Positions 44,901 through 55,700 of a stretch of 64,000 nucleotides of DNA are shown one piece after another. Source of the stretch: Paulownia fortunei. Lineage: Eukaryota; Streptophyta; Magnoliopsida; Lamiales; Paulowniaceae. Position 1 is the stretch's first letter. Every line of letters starts with the position of its first letter. The notes below the pieces were generated by a model. That model was not told where the DNA came from. It made no database searches and saw only the letters and a list, made by a program, of their open reading frames with translations. The DNA lies in NCBI GenBank assembly GCA_019321725.1, contig CM033113.1, forward strand, positions 868,001 through 932,000, written 5' to 3'. The position numbers were made by a program, and so were the translations under genes.

Positions 44901-46003
44901 TTGCCTGATTTAAGATGTGACTGATATGGTGGTAGCTAGAACCAATTTGCTTCATAAAGCAAAAAATAGGAATGATGATGTGGATAAGTACATCAACAGA
45001 AAAAAAGTTGAATTATTTGAGTGATTCTTAGATTTTGAATTTTGATGATGATAAGTTTAATCAAATTTCTTTTCAATTAAAATGACAAGATAAGGATGCT
45101 TGCAACTTTAAGTGCATTGTTTGAAAATGGGCGCATAAATATTATATCAAGTATTAAATTTATTAAAAAAATAATATTTGATACAACATTCATTCACTCA
45201 TTACTTTAATTGAAAAAAATCATTCAAAAAATTAAATGCCAGTACACTCTATTAGCATTTTTTTTATATAAAAAATCATAATTAAGTGATTTTTTAGAGT
45301 AGTTTGCTTATAACTCAACCAATCAATATATTTATTTAATTTACTGATGGCCATGCCTCATACAAAAATACGTAGTTTAAAAGCTAAATTATGTTTATTA
45401 GCTTTAAAATGACATGAAAAAATGTTGCATCAGCCATCTCTATATGATAATCTCTAATAATAATAATAATAATAATAATAATTCACTTTAACATAGTTGA
45501 TTTCAGTTAAAGGCGCACTCATTTAGGTGTCATTTTTAGTTGGAAGATAAAAGATAGAATAAATGACAAACTTGACTTTTGACTAAGAAATTCAAGTGGC
45601 AGCATCTATAATTTCAGATTCAACATTTAATGGTTTACCAAAATTTATGAGTTATAATTAATAGTCACTTTGAAATAATTACAATTTTTTTTTTTTTTTG
45701 CATAATACTAATTATTGCATAAAAGACTATTGAAAAATGCAAAGAAAAGCATTGTATATAATGGAAATATACAAATAAAAATCATAAATTCTACGTGGAC
45801 ATTTTCTCTCCATCCGCTTAGCCTACGGTAGTTAATTAAACGCCGTCGTGTCGCCACTGAGGGCCGCTACCTCAAATCCTCTCCATGTCCAAAATGTCCA
45901 ATTCTCTCCACTTCTAACGTAGAACGCATTTTCAGGGCAGTCAATTAAAATTCACCTCCTAACTAACTCTGCTCAGAATTGGTGTAGATAAGGAAAGTGC
46001 AGA
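41904..46003. other. Gene-poor AT-rich spacer
   Basis: Bases to about 42600 include the WRKY 3' UTR. The rest is very AT-rich with long A and T runs and no coding or RNA gene that I can support. The last 200 bp before 46004 are less AT-rich and probably promoter and leader of the dehydrogenase gene. Confidence 0.45.
45455..45482. repeat. TAA trinucleotide microsatellite
   Basis: An uninterrupted run of about nine TAA units in intergenic DNA. Confidence 0.9.
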
Positions 46004-48093
46004 ATGGAGACTCTGGGAACTCAATCACCGATCAACCCAAATTCGATGGTGAAGCTGAATTTTGTTGGGCAGTGGGTTTTGATGGGGAGGCGATGTCTGA
46101 AGCCATTTTCAAGAGCCCGCGTGTTTTCTTCTGCAATCAAAGAATGGGAAGGCGGTGTCTCAATGGTTCAAGGTGCCTCCAGAGGCATTGGCCTTGAATT
46201 CGTGAGCCCATTTTTCTCTACCCAGCTCTGCTCTTATGAAATGATTTTTTGTGATCAAATTTTCTTCTTCATTGTAGATTTGAGTCTTGTTATAAAACCC
46301 ATGTAAAGAAAATGTTTAAACATTGACTTGGACTTTGTGGAGTATTGTTATTCCCTGTTGTATATGATTTCAGTTGCTGTTTCCCCACTGAAGTATCAAG
46401 TATGTAGGTGACTTTGGTTTGATAATGACCTGGCTTTGTTTATTTGATTATTTTCTGGTTGCGCATGAAAAAGGATGGGATGATTACAAAAGCATAAGCT
46501 AGTTGTTTCATTGCCTAATAATATAAAGTGTCAAATCTTTCATGTCAATCATCACTCTGTTGCTCAGTTTGAATTCATTTTTCGGCTGCTTATAGGTTAC
46601 ACAATTGTTAGAGAAAAGCGAAAAAGGGCATGTTGTGGCAACATGCCGTAATCCTAATGGGGCAACTGGGCTTCTGGAGTTGAAGAATAAGTTTGCCGAA
46701 CGCTTGGATATTCATCAGCTAGACCTCACAATTGATAGCACAATAGAGGTATTAATACACTCTCACCACACTTGGGTTTGTATAATAGAGTAGCTCTGGA
46801 TAATTTCTTTATGCATAATTTTCTCCGCCACTGTGTTAATGAGAATAATAGTTGTAGTTTTATTGCCTTCTGTACCCACATAGCGGTTATAAAGAAATGA
46901 TAATTTGTTACCGTTCAGCTACTATTCTTCTTACATTATTATGTTATTCTCCTTATACCAATTATTGATTTTCAGGCAGCAGCAAAGTCTGTGAAAGATA
47001 AGTACGGTTATCTAAACCTTCTCATAAACGCATCTGGCATTCTCTCAATACCCAATGTTCTGCAGCCAGGTAGAGATGCCCACTAGTTATAATGGGTTCA
47101 CCGCAGATAGAGTAGATTCTGATGGTGGTGAAATAATATGTGATAGAAGCTATACGAGTTTCCATTGAAGTGAATAGAGTCTTTAATGTGTTGTTCAGTA
47201 CAGAAACCACATTGAACAAAGTTCAGAGGGCTTCCTTACTTCTCACCTATGAGGTCAATGCTGTTGGTCCTATTATGGTTATCAAGGTATGATCAATTAG
47301 TTTCCACTGACACAATAATAGTATCAGTTTGCAGCAAAAACACATTGTAGCATGAAATCCTACCTTGTAGGTGCTGTTAGTTCTTCTTCTATTTGTGTTT
47401 GCGAAGTATTTGATAGCTAAAATGAGAGGTAAAAATGAGGAAAGATTCTTTAGAATTTGACTTGCTTCATGTGACTAATGATTCATGCAGACTCTACATA
47501 GTTTGAAATTGGTGGCTTCTTAGCAGAGAAAAATATTTCTTATCATTGTATGATTCCTTTGATTTAGCAACTCATTTTTTTAAAAACCTTTCTGCTCACG
47601 ATTTGCATGAAAAGCATATGTGGCCTCTGCTCAAGGTCGGAGGTGGTACTGGAACTGAAAGAGACTTTGCAATTGTTGCCAACATTAGTGCCAGAGTGGG
47701 ATCAATTGGAGATAATCACCTAGGAGGGTGGCACTCATATCGGTCTTCTAAGTCTGCACTTAATCAGTGTATGAATCTTTACTTCTCTGTTAATTTAAAT
47801 TCTTAAAGTGGTGGTAGTGTTGTTTGCTTCATGAAACCCTTCTCATAAGTTGTGCAGTGACGAAGACTGTGTCAGTGGAATTTGCACGCAAGAAAGATCC
47901 AATTGTATGTATTCTGTTGCATCCAGGCACAGTAGATACAGATTTATCTAGACCATTTCAGCGAAATGTTCCAGAAGGCAAACTCTTCACCAAAGAGTTT
48001 TCAGTCCAGAAGCTACTGAGTATCATCAACAATTCCAAGGGATCTGACAACGGCAAGTTTTTTGCCTGGGATGGTCAAGAGATTCCTTGGTGA
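46004..48093 (+). CDS. Short-chain dehydrogenase/reductase (C-factor-like)
   Basis: Six exons, 46004-46201, 46596-46748, 46976-47069, 47204-47286, 47615-47768 and 47858-48093, give 305 residues. Classical SDR signatures are present: the nucleotide-binding GASRGIG at 57-63, a cofactor-side acidic and basic segment (VVATCRNPNGA), LDLT, NASG where NNAG is usual, a catalytic serine candidate in NISARVGS (S201 or S206), and Y218-x3-K222 in YRSSK. PGTVDTDLSRPF follows, as in C-factor or sniffer-like SDRs. It should be an NAD(P)-dependent oxidoreductase; the substrate cannot be told. About 50 residues precede the fold, rich in R, S and hydrophobics, and could be an organellar targeting peptide. The arginine after the first strand favours NADP. 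The donor at the fifth exon end (T then GTATGA) was chosen because only it keeps phase into LTKTVSVEF. Confidence 0.9.
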
Positions 48094-48535
48094 TAAAACA
48101 AACCACCAAAGGATCAAATATTCTGTTTTAGATTGTAGGATGAACTCATTATATTAGACCACTTTTGTGCTTTTTTTGTCAGAAAATGCCCCTTGCCATG
48201 GATTTTCGTTTCGACAAGTGTATTGAAGTCCTCAAAATTCTTATTGCTAGTGCTCGGAAAATTTGTAGAATTTCACAAGGATGCAACTAAATTACCGACT
48301 CCATAGAAGAACAATCTAATGCCTTCATAGTGGAAAACCCACTAGGATATTCTCAAAGAGTGGAGTGCAGTCTTATTCGACACAGCTTCTACATTTCTAA
48401 CGTGACTTCAACGTGACTTCAAACCTCTGATCAACTCCAACGGAGCTCAGTGGAGCCTGCAAAACCAAACATCAATTTGGAGACCTCTCGCTATATAACA
48501 AGTTGGAATTGGATCAAAATCAAATGGTTTAGCGC
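48094..48535. other. Convergent 3' region between SDR and LTP genes
   Basis: This should hold the SDR 3' UTR. On the minus strand a TTTTGCAG acceptor at about 48457-48464, followed by a short frame to a TGA at 48447-48449, could be a terminal exon of the lipid-transfer gene. Confidence 0.4.
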
Positions 48536-48883
48536 TTACTTTTCGCAGTCAGTGTTCATAGAAACAGGGAAACCAACTTTGATGTTGCAAGCAGTAGGGA
48601 TCTTGCTCAAGAACTTGTCTTGCACGCCTGCAAAGTTCTTGACTCCGGCCTTCAGGCACCTGCAGATGGCCTTCTTGTCATCAACCGTCTTCACGCTCTG
48701 AGCAAGCTGTTGCAGCCCAGAGCAGCATGCTGCTGATGGCTTTGCGTCCTTCCCGGTGGCAAATGCAATGCATGAGGCTGCCTTCATGTCGACGGTACCA
48801 CATGGTATGGCTGCATTGCTCAACTGAGCAAAGCAGTAAACTAGGCAGAGGACAACAAACAAGGAGAAGAAAGCACTCTTCAT
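48536..48883 (-). CDS. Non-specific lipid-transfer protein, type-1-like
   Basis: A 115-residue secreted protein. The signal peptide is about residues 1-24 ([17 protein letters not shown], then FAQLSNA). The mature part starts [12 protein letters not shown] and has the eight-cysteine pattern C-C-CC-CxC-C-C: CGTV, SCIAF, AACCSG, ICRCLK, TACNI and TDCEK. That fold has four disulfides and a hydrophobic tunnel that binds lipids in the apoplast; members take part in cuticle formation and defence. The typical type 1 landmark at the CxC position (CRCL) is present. The ORF stops at TAA 48536-48538, but the same place reads as a good donor (AAAA/GTAAGC). Splicing to an exon at 48456 would change the last codons to EKLH, as many LTP1 genes have an intron just before the stop. 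It has a TATA box and short leader. Confidence 0.9.
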   Translation of the reverse strand: MKSAFFSLFVVLCLVYCFAQLSNAAIPCGTVDMKAASCIAFATGKDAKPSAACCSGLQQLAQSVKTVDDKKAICRCLKAGVKNFAGVQDKFLSKIPTACNIKVGFPVSMNTDCEK

Positions 48884-50009
48884 TTTTGTAGAATATTGAT
48901 GTTCTTGGATATTAAAAACAGAAATTTTAGAGGAAGGCTAGATTGATGATGAGGTATTGATGAGAAGTTGCTGGTGGAAATTGGGTTTATATAGAGAAGG
49001 ATAGGGGTTTCATTTTGGCATTGGATTATGTGGAGTTTGAGTTTCCCAATACCATCTGATCATATGGATAACAATTTTGCAGGTGGCCTTCTTGGGGTTG
49101 ATGAAAGTGAAGAAGGTAATTGTTATACCCTGTTGAACGTTTTTTCTTTTTTCATGGTCAGATTTTTTTGCCTCTAAAAATTAGGTTTTTCCATTTCCGC
49201 TGTGAATGTTTCTATGATGCATTCATTAATTTGGTGAAAGAGGGGTGGGGGTGGAAAGAAGGCAATCTTGTTAACTAAATTACTTGAGCAAACTTTCTTG
49301 GCTGCAATCCAAGAATTATTGTTTGATTAATTTTTTTCAGTAGAAGTGCCAAAGCTACTAAATAACTAATAACACAATATTTTACTGACAGTAGTAAACA
49401 TATACTATGACCATTTACCAATTCCATTTAATTAAAGTTGGAATTATGACGTCTAAGACCTCAGACCAGATATTTTTGTTGCTTTTTCTTTCTTTTTTGC
49501 CCTTTTAGCAGCATACTTGAACAATTTCCAGCTGAGGCACCGACTATTACTTTGCTCAACTTTAGTAGATATAAATTAACTCCACCACTAGTAGCAAGAA
49601 TAGGAAACTAGACCTTGATCTCTTATGAAAAATGTAAAAGGAAAAATTTATACCAGAGTCCAGAAGTACTGAACTTTCACCAATAGCTCAGACATGTATG
49701 ATAGAATTTATTTGTTCCGTAGACCATAAAGGGAAGGGATAAAAAATGAAATAATGACTATAAACCACAATGAAAAAATCTGCTGTTGAACAAAATTTGC
49801 CTTCTCGTCCTAGCAAATGTGGGAAAGAGCCTGAAATCCTTTCCAGCAGTCCAAAAGGGAGACCCCATTTTTCTAGTCCGCCAAAACCGTATCATAGAGA
49901 TTATCGCAACACCAGTCTAAGACAAGCCAGAATTTTCATTTTTTGCAGCTTCATAACCATATGGTGAATTCACATCATCATTCCCAGATGCAGGTATATC
50001 AGCTCTGTT
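48884..50009. other. LTP promoter and PPR 3' region
   Basis: The first 100-200 bp hold the LTP leader and TATA box. The remainder is AT-rich and non-coding. At the far end, after the PPR stop codon, the same frame stays open for 30 codons (49917-50009). Confidence 0.45.
48986..48993 (-). promoter_or_regulatory. TATA box of the lipid-transfer protein gene
   Basis: On the minus strand CTATATAAAC lies about 105 bp before the ATG, placing the start of transcription near 48960. Confidence 0.65.
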
Positions 50010-52301
50010 TTAAACCCAGCTATAACCTGGTTCCTTGGAGACCTGCCACTCTTTCATTATACATCGAACATCTTTTACATCATCCCATCTATCTAATGAT
50101 GAATACATATTGGCTAGAAGCGCGTAAGGGGCAGAATTACTGGGGTCCAGGCGGAAAAGTTCGTTTGCTGCCCATCTTGCTAAGTTTACATTGGCATGAA
50201 CCCTACAAGAACTGAGCAAGACCTCCCAAATAATTGGATCATCTTTGCATGGCATCTTATCTATGATTTCTTCAACTTCATTGAACCGGCCAGCACGACC
50301 CAGGGAATCAATTATACAAGTGTAGTGATCACTAAGTGGCTCTACACCATGTTCTTGCTGCATAGAATTGAATATTTTTAATCCAGCTTCTACCAATCCA
50401 GAATGACTGCAAGCAGTTAAAACCGCGACAAAGGTTATACAATCGGGCTTGAAACTAGTTTGAATCATGTTTCCAAATAAATTAACAGCATCTTCTCCAC
50501 GTCCATTTTGAGCATACCCATGTATCATTTCATTCCAGGTAACAGTATTTTTACAGGGCATCACATCAAAAAACTGTCTGGCCCCATCCACATCACCACA
50601 CTTACAGTACATATCAATCAGAGCAGTCCCTACATAAACATCATTTGCATGTCCATTTTTCACTATCAAACCAAGAACCTGCCTCCCTTGAGACAGAGAT
50701 GATAGTGACGAACAACAATTCAGTACAGTAGCGTAAGAAAATTCAGTCGGGAACATCCCTTTACCTAGCAATTGCTGAAAGAAAGTAAAAGCTTCTGTAT
50801 GCAATGAATTAAGGGATAAACCTGCTAACATAGAATTCCAACAGACTATATCGTACTGGGGCACCTTGTTGAAGATATGTTTTGCCACTTCTATTTTACC
50901 ACATTTTGAGTAAACACCAATCAGTCCACTGGCAACATACAAGTCAGTACAAAACTCAGCCTTCAGTAAGGCAGCATGGATTTGCTTTCCACCCTCCAAA
51001 AGCCCCAAGCCAGCGCAAGAACTGAGAATTATAGCAAAAGTAGTTCTATCAGGTCTCACCTTTCTGAACTGCATTTCTCTGAAAAGCATCACTGCCTCCC
51101 TATGGTACTCATTCTGTGAATAGCCTGAGATTATAGCATTCCATGAGGTCAAACTTGGTAACGACATACTATTAAATATCTGAAGTCCAGTTTCAACATC
51201 CCCACTTTTCAAGCAAGCAGAAAGCATATTGACATAAGTGACCTCATCGGGCTCAAATCCACAACTCTGCATTCTCTCCATGCACTCCATTGCACTTTCC
51301 ATATGGTATTGCTTGCCATATCCAGCTATCATAACATTCCACGAAACAACACTGACTTCAAACATACTATTGAATAACATTTCTGCACACTCCATATATC
51401 CATGTTTTGCATACATATCAAGCAATGAATTGTTTACATGCAGGTCTCTTTCAAACCCTAGTTTAATAAGAAGCCCATGTATTTGTTTCCCATGCATCTT
51501 ATGCCTTTTCTCCTCATTGCCATCATTTACAAGAAACTCTTCAACCACACTTTTGGAACAAACACCCAATACACTTGACAGCGACACGCAGTCTATGATC
51601 CCCACTCTATGCATTAACTTGAACATGTCAAATGCTTCATCCATGCGGTCAGCTTCCACTAACCCCTCCATCATTGCAGTAAATGACACCTCATTATGCT
51701 CCGGCAAGTCCTTAAAAACCACTACCGCATCTGTGATAGACTCACACTTCATGTACATTCCCAACAACCCATTGCCCACGTACAAATTCCCACTGAGCCC
51801 AAGCTTGATAGCAACTCCATGGCACTCCCTGCCGCACTCCAAATTGCTCAAAACCCCACAAGCACTCAAAACACTCGCCAAGGTAAAATTGGTTGGCACA
51901 AAACCACTCAACCTCATCGAGTAATAACTCTCCAAGGCCTTCTCTTTCAGACCATTTCGTGACAACGTAGTAATTATCAAATTCCAAGAAACGGAATTCC
52001 TCTCGGGCATTTGATCAAACACTTGATAAGCATTACCCAAGTCATTTAATTTGCAGTAAGAATCTAAAATAGCGTGGTAAGAGAATATATTTCTTAGAGG
52101 CATCTGGTCGAACAGGTGGCGAGCGGCGTCTGTGTTGCCGCATTTTGAGTAGAGCTCAATGAGGCGGTTTACAAGAAAAGTGTTGGAAAGTTGGTCGGTA
52201 CGAAATATATGAGCTTGGACGAGTTTTCCTGCCTTGTGGGCTTTATGAACGATGCAAATTTGCAACACATTCGCTAAAAAAGAAGCATTCTTGGTTTGCA
52301 T
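50010..52301 (-). CDS. Pentatricopeptide repeat protein, PLS class, E-type end
   Basis: An intronless frame of 763 residues made almost wholly of PPR motifs of the P, L and S kinds. Typical pieces recur: LIELYSKCGNTDAARHLFDQM, YVGNGLLGMYMKC, VVSWNVMIAGYGK, YVGTALIDMYCKCGDVDGA and TWNEMIHGYAQNG. The C-terminus (DHYTCIIDSLGRAGR, then ANELFRLDPSNSAPYALLANM and KEPGYSWV) is an E motif without a DYW domain. Proteins of this class bind single-stranded organellar RNA and usually specify C-to-U editing sites or aid processing. An organellar target is expected but I see no textbook transit peptide. It resembles the At4g20770 group, from memory only. The protein ends abruptly at GYSWV-stop, with a further open stretch after the stop. 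The gene is head-to-head with the methyltransferase gene. Confidence 0.93.
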   Translation of the reverse strand: MQTKNASFLANVLQICIVHKAHKAGKLVQAHIFRTDQLSNTFLVNRLIELYSKCGNTDAARHLFDQMPLRNIFSYHAILDSYCKLNDLGNAYQVFDQMPERNSVSWNLIITTLSRNGLKEKALESYYSMRLSGFVPTNFTLASVLSACGVLSNLECGRECHGVAIKLGLSGNLYVGNGLLGMYMKCESITDAVVVFKDLPEHNEVSFTAMMEGLVEADRMDEAFDMFKLMHRVGIIDCVSLSSVLGVCSKSVVEEFLVNDGNEEKRHKMHGKQIHGLLIKLGFERDLHVNNSLLDMYAKHGYMECAEMLFNSMFEVSVVSWNVMIAGYGKQYHMESAMECMERMQSCGFEPDEVTYVNMLSACLKSGDVETGLQIFNSMSLPSLTSWNAIISGYSQNEYHREAVMLFREMQFRKVRPDRTTFAIILSSCAGLGLLEGGKQIHAALLKAEFCTDLYVASGLIGVYSKCGKIEVAKHIFNKVPQYDIVCWNSMLAGLSLNSLHTEAFTFFQQLLGKGMFPTEFSYATVLNCCSSLSSLSQGRQVLGLIVKNGHANDVYVGTALIDMYCKCGDVDGARQFFDVMPCKNTVTWNEMIHGYAQNGRGEDAVNLFGNMIQTSFKPDCITFVAVLTACSHSGLVEAGLKIFNSMQQEHGVEPLSDHYTCIIDSLGRAGRFNEVEEIIDKMPCKDDPIIWEVLLSSCRVHANVNLARWAANELFRLDPSNSAPYALLANMYSSLDRWDDVKDVRCIMKEWQVSKEPGYSWV

Positions 52302-52742
52302 TTCTAATAGGTCTTTGGAACCATTGTTTCACTTCTTAGTTGATTGCATATTGAGTGCAAATGTGTTCATGTGATCAATTAGGTAAATTCAATCTATAAA
52401 ACAATAAAGAAAATAATCGCCTTTAAAATGACCCATAATTAAGGGGGGGCTGGATCAATGTGTATGCTTTTACATAAATTAGGCCCAGAAAAAATGTATT
52501 GGGCCACATTTGAGCCCAAAAGTATCCAATTAAGTACTAATTTTGGGTTTTGGTCCGTTACACAATAAATATTTATTTCCTAATGGTACTACCCAACAAT
52601 GCTGTGAATCAGAATGTACCACCACCTTCTGCACAAAACCCCTGTCCACATTGTTCCTCCCAGTCACTCATCATCACAGCATTCTCACTTGCACTCTTCA
52701 AGATTGCTGAGAGTGAGAGGTCATCCCCTGAACTGCCTCCAG
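52302..52742. other. Shared divergent promoter region of PPR and NTM1 genes
   Basis: About 440 bp separate the two start codons. It contains AT-rich DNA and, at 52610-52742, a C-rich probable leader of the methyltransferase gene. There is no clear TATA box on either side. Confidence 0.45.
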
Positions 52743-55700
52743 ATGGACGGCTGCGGGGTGGACTCCGACGGCCGTGAATTTAAGAACGCGGAGGAGATGT
52801 GGCGGGAAGAGGTGGGGGACGGCGACCCCCTTAAGAAATCCCAGTGGTACTCCCAGGGCGTCGGCTATTGGCAGGTATATGGACCTTTCTTTTTTCTTTT
52901 CAGTATTAACACGCCTAGATGCGTACTTTTTTACATGTACTTAGAAAAGATATGCACTTTGTTTGTTTTTGTATTTTTTGGAAGAGAAGGGTGTGGACGC
53001 AACGGTGAACGGAGTGCTGGGAGGGTATGGGCATGTGAATGAACCTGATATAGAGGGTAGTGAGGCATTCTTGAATTCCCTTTTGGCTGAAAGATTTCCT
53101 GATGCTGGCAGAGGAAGGCGTCTTGTTGCTCTTGGTACTCTCTCCCTCTTTCAAGAATGTTAGCACAGGGTATAACAAATTAAAGAGTTCTTGACTTTCT
53201 GATGTTTTTTCTTCTTGTTCTCTCTTTCTTTGAATAGACATTATAGGTTTTCTTTAGGTTACTACAAAGTTTGTTTGTTGAAATGAATATTGGTTTATTT
53301 TCCTCTCCACTTTCTTGTGCTATCATGAAAGAAGCACGGTATCATCTTTTGCAACTAGTTGGCCAGAAAATTTGAATCTAAAATACTTCAAAATTCTGCT
53401 TTGGAGATTTCCAGAAGATCTTTGTTGGAGTGTTGCTTAGAGAATTGATGTTTTGCTATAATCCCTGCAGATTGTGGTTCAGGGATAGGGAGGATCACCA
53501 AGAACCTTCTTATAAGATATTTTAATGAGGTACTTCTTTTTATGCATACAGTATGTATTCGCTATCACTATCTTTGAAGTGCCAAAATCATGTTGTCCCT
53601 TGATGGGAGACAATTGGCGACGAAGCAAAGACCAATTATTCCTAGCTATGGATGCTTTAACTTTTTATTTGTATCTTTTATACTCTTTCCCTTGTCATGC
53701 CTTTCTCTGTTCTTGTTTCATATAACACATATTGGTAGCCAAAGGGCATCATATTATTTCTCGGGAGGTGGCAAAGTCAAATGCATCATATTTGCCTTTG
53801 GCACTAGTGATGCTTTTCACCTGTATCTAAAGTTCTGATCCTTGAGAATGTTGTGCAGCCTCTTGAAATTTTCAGTGTTCAATTTATTTGTAAATATTGA
53901 TATGCTTGTTTCAATCCAGGTTGACCTTCTCGAGCCTGTTTCACATTTTCTAGAAGCTGCTCGCATAAATTTGGCCCCAAAAAATTTGATGGTCACAGCG
54001 GAGTATAAGGCTGTCAACTTTTTTTGTGTTCCACTTCAGGTAAGATGTATACATCGTCATAACATGGACATAGTTGTTTTGGTTTTAGTTTCTTTGTCCA
54101 CACTATGTAGTTGGCCTTCATTTGAAAAAAAGATAAAGTTACATTGAGGGCAATCATTTAATCACAGTGGAAATGCTATGGCTACAAGACTTAGTTGTTT
54201 GTTTTAGTTAGATTTACCACATTGTATAGTTAACTATCAAAAACTCTATTCATTTAATCACAGTGGAAATGCTATGGCTACCAAATTAGTTGTTTGTTTT
54301 AGCTAGAATGTCCACATTATATAGTTAACTCTAAATTTCTGTTATGGCCATGGTTTTTTGTAAATTTTTGCGGTTGTTTAGTTACAGTGGACATGCTATA
54401 GCTACGAATGGTTGAAAGCGATCAATAACCTGATAGCAAACTACAGTTTCTTTGGATAGTTCCAAGGGAACAACCTTGAGTATAACTACAGCAAAGTACA
54501 TATCCTGAAGACAGTTCCCAAGTTACAGCCGTAAATATGTTATTACAGTTTTTAAAGTTGATATACTGTAGCCCTCCCTCTCTCCTTGTGTTGTCTATCT
54601 TTTGTGAAGCTATATATAGGATAGTATCAACCATAATGTCTATTAAACGATGCAACTCTTTTATGTAAGTTAGATGTATTCCCTGATTCGGAGCTTGGGT
54701 CAATCTTGTTTGTTTTTGGTGAAATCCAAATCTATTTATTAGAGTGCATCGAAATGAATAGGCTCTTTGTTTACTGAATTATTTTGCCATCCTTATTTTA
54801 GGAATTCACTCCTGAGGCAGAAAGATATGATATTATATGGGTTCAGTGGTGTATTGGGCATCTTTCAGATGATGACTTTGTGTCATTCTTCCAGAGAGCA
54901 AAGGTAAATAAATCCATCTGGTTAAACCATAATAATTGGGCTTCTGTTGTGGAATATAGTTGTGAACTACTGCCATGGTCTTTTGATACAAATAAACATC
55001 TTTGCAGTTTCAAATTTTGTTACACTCATTTGTACTCTCAATCATTAATCAGATTCAATCTTTTCCAGATCTCTTGAATTTTCTAAGCTAAGTAGCATTT
55101 TGCTCTTAACCAACTGGGGCTTAGATATGATGAATGCAATTATTGTATAAATGTTTCTCATCTGTTTTCCAATTCCTTTTATATAAGATAAGTTGGATGT
55201 GATCTTTGAAAATTCTCTAGGCACTATAATTATGATATTGTTAGTCTCTTGTGATTCTTTGGCCTCCTGAATTGCTGAGACCGTGTAAAAATCTAAACAA
55301 TGCTTCTACACCGCTTTTGCAGAATTACTTGAGACCGTGTTGAATTGTAGACTACTTTTGCAGAGCAAAGCTTAGCATTTTAACTAAATTTATTGCCAAC
55401 AAAATTACAAAAATTATTCCCAAATTTTTCAAATATCTGTCAGCTCAGAATACTAAGATATTGCGGAAACCATGATCTATTGTATGGTCAAATTTCTCTT
55501 TGTAAATTAAATTTCTTTTAGCCATTTATTGCGTATTATATAAATTTCTTTTGAGCATTCTATGATGTATTTTATAATGCCAACATGTACCTCTTTCAGG
55601 GTGGTCTCAGACCTGGTGGGCTTTTTGTTCTGAAAGAAAACATTGCAAGAAGTGGTAATGATTTTATTACTCCTGTAACAGCTTCTCAAATTATAAACCT

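Noticed and set aside
51238..51924. 228-codon plus-strand frame
   Set aside because: It is the antisense shadow of the PPR coding sequence.
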